From Trichocladium uniseriatum (taxonomy: Eukaryota > Ascomycota > Sordariomycetes > Sordariales > Chaetomiaceae): a DNA stretch of 64,000 bases. Below, in pieces: positions 57,896-64,000 of the stretch; within the stretch, counting starts at the first letter, position 1; each line of letters opens with the position of its first letter. The position numbers and the translations under genes were made by a program. The stretch lies in contig WOUO01000003.1 of NCBI GenBank assembly GCA_017139535.1, positions 1 through 64,000 on the forward strand, read 5' to 3'. Under the pieces are notes generated by a model. That model was given only the letters and a program-made list of their open reading frames with translations. It did no database searches and had not been told where the DNA came from.

Positions 57896-60708
57896 ATGCC
57901 TAGGTTTTCGGTTGCGTTCGGCAGGCGGAAGTCGACCGCTGACAGTCTCGAAAATGCCGCGGGAACTGGCCCGTCGTTTCGCGTACTAGAACGCTCCGAG
58001 GTGGTTGGGGCCAAGACTTTCGAGGGCGGCGTGCGGCTTTCGACGACGACTCACGCCCTCCATAAACCTACCGGGTCTGATGTCACGGTTGATGATAACA
58101 TATTCGCCGATCTCAAGTCCAACCGGTGGGTCCTATGTTCCCCCCACCCCCTGAATCTCTAGGATCATTTGCTGACTTGCCTTCCAGGGGAAGCGGCTCA
58201 TCGAATACGACCAAGACGACGTCTACCGACAACTCGTCACGCCACAGTAATACCTCGACAACCCCATCCTCTGCCGATATGGCCGGATCCGAAGAATGGC
58301 GCGGCGGGCGCGGAAAGCTACACCCCGAAATCCCGGTGCCTCCGATTCCGAAGTCGTCTTCACACGGGTTCCTAAAGGCTGCTGGACGTACATTCTCTTT
58401 TGGTGGACAGAAGAAGCCTTCTCCAGCGGCACCTACGATCGAAGAGTCGCCGCCATCAACACCCGCCCCTGCAGCGAACGGTCGCTCGCGAGCCGCTACA
58501 TCATCCACCTCGACCACGGTGACGCCTCCTAGGGTTGATGACGACTTCGATTTGGGCGGGGATTTTGGCAAGATGCTCCTGGGCAATGACAAGCGAGCCA
58601 GTGTTGCGACGCTAAAGAACGACCAGTACAACCAGTATGCGATGCAAGCGCCGGCCCCTCGGTCTCTAACGGCTTCCCGGGTGAACCAGCCTTCCCCGAT
58701 TCATATCGACAAGACAGCTAAGGTTGAGCCTCCTCCGCGCTCGTGGACGAGCCAGCACTCCAACGACCAGCTTATTACATCGCCAAGCCCCTCCCTCTCG
58801 CCGCCTCACCAAGGGAGCAGACCTCCCCCTGTTCCTCGCCATACTTTGCCCCTTGCTGAAAGGCAGAGACCGGGAACATCGCCAGAACTAGGATCTAAGA
58901 AATCTTTTCTCACACCACAACGATCCAATTCCGAGCAAGAACAGGAGGAGGGAGAGGACGAGGAAGCTAGACTGCTGAAGGATTCCTTGTCCACCGTGAA
59001 CCGATTCCTGAGCGGAGCAGGTGCACCCGCGCCGTCAGGCTCTCCATCGGTCTCGAGATATCGGAGGGACGAAAACACACTGGAAGGCGACAATGACGAT
59101 TTGTTTGACACAAACCACGGTTATCCATCCAAGTACGGTGCCCACTATACCGCTCGCCAGAGCCAAACCCCCCCGGGGGGTCACAAAGTGATGACACCCG
59201 CCGAATTTGAAAAGTACCGGAAGGACAAGGAACGGCAAGACAAGGAGCGCGAGACGCTTACGGTCAAGGACAGAAGCCACCGGGACGAGGACGACGAGGA
59301 CAACTACGAAGATGACGAGGATGATCTAGAAAAAGCCAAGGAGCAGGCCAAGCAGAGACGGAAGCAGGAGGCGCACATGAGTGTGTACCGCCAGCAGATG
59401 ATGAAGGTTACCGGAGAATCAGGCAGCGCACACTCGTCTCGACCGAGTCTACAGATGTCCTTCAGCACCCCTGCTTTGCCAACTGCAGGCACTGGGCCCG
59501 GCACAGGCACGGCTAATGCATCGGAGAATTCGGACGAAGACGAGGAAATCCCCTTGGCAGTCCTCGCCGCACACGGCTTCCCGAATAGGAACCGGCCGCC
59601 AAACCGCCTAAGCACCATGATGTCGAACCCCAATCTGCGTGCATCCCAACAGCCGAGCTATCAGCGCCCCGTGTCGGTAGTTGGAGATACACCGGCACCG
59701 GCACCGGCACCGGCAAACCCGCGTCTCCCTGCATTTGCGAGAAACCTCCCCCAAGACCCTTTTCTTGGCTCCGGCCTTGTCCGCAATCCTGTCCGAGAGA
59801 GCTTCCACCTCGGCGGTGGGGCCGCTGCTCCCGGACCAGCAGGTACATCACTGCCTCCGGGCGGACTGATAGGGGTCATTGCCAACGAGGAGCGCAGCCG
59901 TGCGTTGAGGAGGGGAAGTCCGCATATCGACAGCCAGAGCTCGGCACCCGGTCCTGCTGGGTTTGATCCCATCGCGGGCATTCCTTCCCACCTGATGTAT
60001 CCGGCCAAACCCATCCAGCCGATGCTGTCACCCGGCGACCAAGCACAGATTCAGATGAACCAACAGATGCAACAGTTTATGCAGATGCAGATGCAGTTCA
60101 TGCAGATGATGGCTGGCCAGAATGGCAATCCCCCCGCTGTTCCTGGCGGGGGGTTGGCATCGCCATCGGTTGGAAACCTCAACACCATGGGCGGTATGCC
60201 TCCAACCCTAGGGATGCCCGGTTCTATGGGTCCCGAGATGCGGCATTCCTTCGTTGGTCACGACTCGACGCTCGACTTGCCATTTGGCCGGGGCGAAGCA
60301 CAAATGCGCACGATGAGCATGGTTCAGCCTAGCTCGGCGTCGTGGATCCAGCCGGGCCAACCTGCTGCTGGGTTTGCGCCTTCAATTCGCATCCAGGGCG
60401 GCGCTTATGCCCCATCCATTGCTCCGTCAGAGCGCAGTAACATCGGGCTTCCGGGTAGGTATCGTCCCGTGTCGCACATCGCGCCGGCAGCACCGGCAGC
60501 ACCGGCAGCACCGGGACATATGCGAAAATCGACCACCATGTCCGGAGCCATCCAGCAGCCCAGCATCTCAGTGACCCAGCCAGGCAGCACCTCAGATGAC
60601 GACGACGAAGAGGGCTGGGAGGCCATGAAGGCGAAGCGGGAAAAGAAGAAGTCCATGTGGAGGTCCAAAAAGTCCATCAGCGACGAGCTCGGCGCGTTCA
60701 TTAGCTGA
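57896..60708 (+). CDS. Large disordered protein of unknown function
   Basis: 916 residues from two exons, 57896-58125 and 58188-60708 (GTGGGT...TCCAG). It begins MPRFSVAFGRRKSTADSLEN. Most of it is Ser/Pro/Gly-rich, with patches that look conserved. These are FDLGGDFGKMLLGNDKRASV, a charged coiled-coil segment (MTPAEFEKYRKDKERQDKER), IPLAVLAAHGFPNRNRPP and a Gln/Met run (QIQMNQQMQQFMQMQMQFMQ). The terminus is acidic then basic (DDDDEEGWEAMKAKREKKKS). AP repeats are encoded by CCGGCA tandem copies near 59693-59716 and 60483-60512. I do not recognise a family. The patchwork resembles filamentous-fungal cortical or septal scaffolds, which is only an impression. Confidence 0.78.
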
Positions 60709-61053
60709 TATTTTAGAGAGGCGTTAATGAAATTTCGATGTTGGGCGAGAGGATATGAGTGCAAGGAAGGAGTATCTGGGACTTGATCGGTATACGTTGG
60801 ATAATTCAAGGCGAGCCGCCATCGCATTGTATATTTTTGCCATTTGTTTTGTAAAGGAGGTATCGGGCACAAAGGGAGGAAGAAGTATCTAGCAGAGGTT
60901 CTTTGGTGGTCTACGAGGAGGATTTTGCCATAGACATAGTACATACCTCGACACGCTAATCCGATAATAACCAACATACAGGAAGTCAGTCTTCCTTCAA
61001 GCTGCCGAGGATCCTCGCGTCCAACACCACACGCCCTCCCTTGGAAGGCCACT
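60709..61053. other. Convergent intergenic region
   Basis: 3' flanks of the 916-residue gene and of RIB4. Nothing else recognised. Confidence 0.35.
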
Positions 61054-61857
61054 TTATTCAATGGTACCCGCTGCCCAGGCCTTCCGTTTCGCGCCCATCT
61101 CGACAGCTGCAAGACCCCAATCCTCGCCATGGTTGTGGCTGCCCTCTATGACGCCGGCTCTAGCCTTTGCTTGGTTGTCATTCAGCACGGTGAGAACGCC
61201 AAAGATGACGGGAATCCCGGTGTCCAGAGACACCCGCATCAGGCCGTGGGAGACGCTTTCCGATATGTACTCGAAGTGCATCGTCTCGCCCTTGATCAGC
61301 ACGCCAATGGCAATGATGGCATCGAATGGGCCCGTCGAGGCTGTCGTGGTAGGGGCGGCTGCCAGATCGCTCGTCGAGGCACCCAGCAAGTCCCCAGCTG
61401 AGCTACCGAGGCCGGCGGACGAAGACTGAACTTGGGAGGCGGCATAGAGGCTGTTGTTCGAATCACGTCGTAGAGACCCGTCAGTGGATGCGCACGTCAC
61501 ATGGCTCAAAGCCTTCCGGGTTGATGGTGGGCGGTGAGAGGGGGGAGAAGAAGTAGAGCGTGGGTGTGACGGTAGAACGACCAAGAGGCAAGGAAGAGGA
61601 ATAAGGCTTGGGGCCCATCACGGGCGAAAGGGGAGGGGAAGGGACGAGGCGCACCGCTGGACCGCAATTGGAAGCTCCCACGAGCCCGGGACCGATTGCA
61701 CCACAATATTCGACTCCTTCACACCGCATTCTAGGAGCTTGGCCTTGGTGCCTGCAAGCAAGGGTTCGATGATGGCGTCATTCCACCGGGCGCGGACAAT
61801 GCCAATGCGCAGGTTGCTGCCGTCGTGGAGCTGCGGTGCCGGACCTTTGTTGTGCAT
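61054..61857 (-). CDS. RIB4: 6,7-dimethyl-8-ribityllumazine synthase
   Basis: About 199 residues from two exons, 61857-61655 and 61450-61054. It joins the ribitylaminouracil intermediate with a four-carbon sugar phosphate, the penultimate step of riboflavin synthesis. The N-terminal strand reads SNLRIGIVRARWNDAIIEPL, then VPGSWELPIAVQR at the join. The active-site region is FDAIIAIGVLIKGETMHFEY, then GVLTVLNDNQAKARAG and NHGEDWGLAAVEMGAKRKAW. A 40-residue Ser/Ala-rich insertion (YAASQVQSSSAGLGSSAGDL onward) sits between strands, as in other filamentous fungi. An upstream in-frame ATG at 61986 would add 43 residues. The 204-nt intron is long for this window. Confidence 0.92.
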
Positions 61858-62350
61858 GTTTGCTTCTGGGATTCTGAAGGAAAAATGTTTGTCTGGGGAT
61901 GTGGACTCGTGATTGTTGCCGAGTGTTGTTTTTCGGAGCTGGTCGAGCGCTCCAAGACAGGTCGGGGGAGTGGTGGTGCGGGGCATGGAGGGGCAGCAAC
62001 ATGCTTGTCACCCCTGAACCTTCCACTTGGAAAAGATGTGGCTGAGTCAGCAAGCACACCCATACCAAAGAACGCTCTTTCCTTCGTCGAGCTTACACAC
62101 CTCCTTTATATGCCCATTGAACAACCAAGATTGCAACTTCCACTTATGTGTTTTGCTTCTCTAGAATTTTCTTCTCTTTAAATGACCTATTTACATCAAC
62201 ATGAGGCATCACTCTCAACGATCAATCCTCGAGACCTCCGTGGCCTGTCGCTCCTGGTTCGTGGTGCTTGCATGATATCTCTTATATTCCGTTCTCAGCA
62301 TCCGCCCGTTGTATCTCCTGCCAAGTATTACACAGAGGCCCGGGTTCAGA
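61858..62350. other. Bidirectional promoter region, RIB4 / MutL homologue
   Basis: 493 bp between start codons. The RIB4 frame stays open to 61986 within it. No defined element called. Confidence 0.35.
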
Positions 62351-64000
62351 ATGCCAATATCCCTTCTGCCTGAAGGCACTGTTCGTCGTCTGGGGTCAAC
62401 ACTCGTCATCACCAGCCCCCTGATCCTGCTCAAGGAACTCTTAGACAATGCCATTGACTCGGGAGCAACTTCTATCGAGGTCCTAGTCTCTTCCAACACG
62501 GTCGACAAAATCGAGGTCAGGGACAACGGCCATGGTATCAACCCGGATGATTTCAACTTCCTCGGCCGCCCAGGCCACACTAGCAAACTTAGGTCGTTCG
62601 ACGAACTCAGTGAACTGGGGGGGAGCACACTGGGATTTCGCGGGGCGGCATTGGCGAGTGTCAATGCCTTAGGGGACATCTCGTTGACCACTAGAGTGTC
62701 AACCGAGCAGGTCGCGATGGTGCTCTCCCTTGCGAAGGAAGGAGGAGTTGGCACACAGCGGCCTGCATGCGCCCCTGTCGGTACCACCGTCTGCGTAACC
62801 GGGCTATTCTCGCGTCTTCCCGTCAGACTGCAGGTTGCCGTCAAGGAAGCACCAAAGACTCTCGCTAAAATGAAGGAACTTCTGCAGTCCTACGCACTTG
62901 CGCGGCCGTGGATTAAGCTACGGTTCACGGTCCCAAAGCCCCCGAATTTATCATGGTCTTATTCCCCGACGCCAAACCGTGGTATCAAGGAAGCAGCCAT
63001 GCAGATTTTCGGCACGGAACTCACATCCCAGTGTGTATTCCAGATATTCCCAAACGAGCCACATCGAGTCGAGCCTTCAAACTTACCCACCAGCCCCGAT
63101 TCTTCACGCAAGCAAGAGACGTGCCTCATTTTTGAAGCCCTCTTACCGAGCCCAAGTGCCGACGCCCGGAAGATTGGGAAAGGTGGTTTTTTTTCTGTGG
63201 ACTCTCGACTGGTCTCAGCAACGCGGGGCACGGCTAAGAAACTCTTCTCTATCTTCAAGAGGCGCCTGGGAGACCATTTCGCCTTGGACGACGCACCTAA
63301 GAACCCTTTCCTGAGATTGAACATTCGGTGTCCGCCAGGAAGCTACGACGTCAACGTAGAGCCGTCAAAGGAAGATGTTCTCTTTAGAGAGGAACAACGT
63401 ATACTCGACCAGTTCGAGTCTTTCCTTTTATCTGTTTACTCTACTCCCCCCCGCGGTGACTTGTCCCTGCCACCGCCGGTAGTTTTGGCAGCAATGGACG
63501 GTGAGGTGCCTCCGAATGGCGCGCACGTGGAAATCCCTGTCCAACCTTTCCCCGTCCAGGTAAGACCACGAGATGATCACGACCGGGCAATGCTAAAAGT
63601 TCAAGGCTACACCACCACCATGGAGAGTTGACATGTCCTCCGGGCTTGACGGTCTGAGTGATGACGGCAATGACCCCGACGAGTCCCCTCAACTTGATAG
63701 GCCGCCAATAACCGTCGAGGATATGTTCGATACGCCTGAAGGTGAGCTTGACGAAGGTAATAGGGGTCAAAACCCAAAGGAAGGCTTAAATCCTTGGTCT
63801 ATTGCCAAATTGACAAGCACGCACCGACGGGCCGAACCGATTACCGGACCTGTGGAGAGAATTCATCCAGAAACGCAACCGCCTCTGCTGGAACCCGATA
63901 CCTCTACTGGCATTGTTGGAGTGCCGTTGTCCACTACTGGCAGGGCAGGAGGACCTCCTGGTGGGAAGCTGGCCCCCCAACGCCGGTACCAGCGCAGAAC
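62351..64000 (+). CDS. MLH2: MutL-family mismatch repair protein, MLH2/PMS1-like (partial, runs off the right edge)
   Basis: Exon 1 is 62351-63559 and exon 2 starts at 63600 (or 63606) and is open to the window end. The N-terminal GHKL ATPase has all motifs: LLKELLDNAIDSGATSIEVL, VRDNGHGI and GRPGHTSKLRSFDEL. The third motif is GFRGAALASV, with Ala where most MutL proteins have Glu. The start MPISLLPEGTVRRLGSTLVI and the ITSP motif before the ATPase helix resemble yeast Mlh2 and human PMS1 more than Pms1/PMS2 or Mlh3. The transducer domain ends PPGSYDVNVEPSKEDVLF. The intron (GTAAGA...AAAG) is followed by WRVDMSSGLDG and NPWSIAKLTS, a segment usual in the MutL linker. The C-terminal dimerisation domain lies beyond the window. 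Confidence 0.85.

Noticed and set aside
1..64000. CRISPR array, rRNA, tRNA or secondary-metabolite cluster
   Set aside because: No regularly spaced repeats, no rRNA or tRNA core motifs, and no PKS, NRPS or terpene synthase signatures were seen on either strand.

Overview
This window comes from a filamentous ascomycete. The genes are GC-rich and split by short GT-AG introns of about 50-110 nt, usually with CTAAC-type branch sites. The gene set is typical of Pezizomycotina: ATG11, STT4, KES1, a YTH reader and a Mn-type CDF transporter. The first 2 kb is AT-rich and nearly lacks CA/TG dinucleotides, the mark of repeat-induced point mutation (RIP). Protein style and gene order look Sordariomycete, probably Sordariales/Chaetomiaceae-like. 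That placement is inference; no marker was compared.

Layout. 1-2.6 kb: RIP-degraded repeat with an embedded foldback. 2.64-2.90 kb: a MITE-like element with 27-bp terminal inverted repeats. 3.6-13.3 kb: mitochondrial-type deubiquitinase (UBP16-like), oxysterol-binding protein (KES1), a Gfo/Idh/MocA oxidoreductase with a strange poly-G/direct-repeat block at its 5' end, oligoribonuclease (REX2) and phosphoglucomutase. 14.0-16.1 kb: a heavily spliced ten-exon gene for a fungal protein of unknown function, rebuilt here exon by exon. 17.9-21.4 kb: HMG-box protein NHP6 and a CENP-H-like kinetochore subunit. 22.3-30.1 kb: ATG11, mitoribosomal protein bL9m and an alcohol-acetyltransferase-family enzyme. 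30.8-37.2 kb: a 1091-residue single-pass membrane protein, a nucleotidyltransferase-like protein and LSM6 (GC-AG intron). 37.9-44.6 kb: small heat-shock protein with three heat-shock elements, RRM+YTH protein, proteasome beta-6. 45.2-54.0 kb: STT4 phosphatidylinositol 4-kinase and an eight-exon Mn-type CDF transporter with a 20-nt microexon. 57.9-64.0 kb: a 916-residue low-complexity protein, lumazine synthase (RIB4), and a MutL homologue (MLH2-like) running off the right edge.

The genes are dispersed housekeeping loci, not one pathway. Themes recur: protein turnover (deubiquitinase, proteasome, ATG11, sHSP), RNA handling (REX2, LSM6, YTH), membrane lipid signalling (KES1 and STT4 both touch PI4P) and chromosome maintenance (NHP6, CENP-H-like, MutL). 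I see no biosynthetic cluster, CRISPR array, rRNA or convincing tRNA. Exon joins were chosen by splice consensus, reading phase and family conservation. Summed exon lengths are multiples of three for all complete spliced genes.
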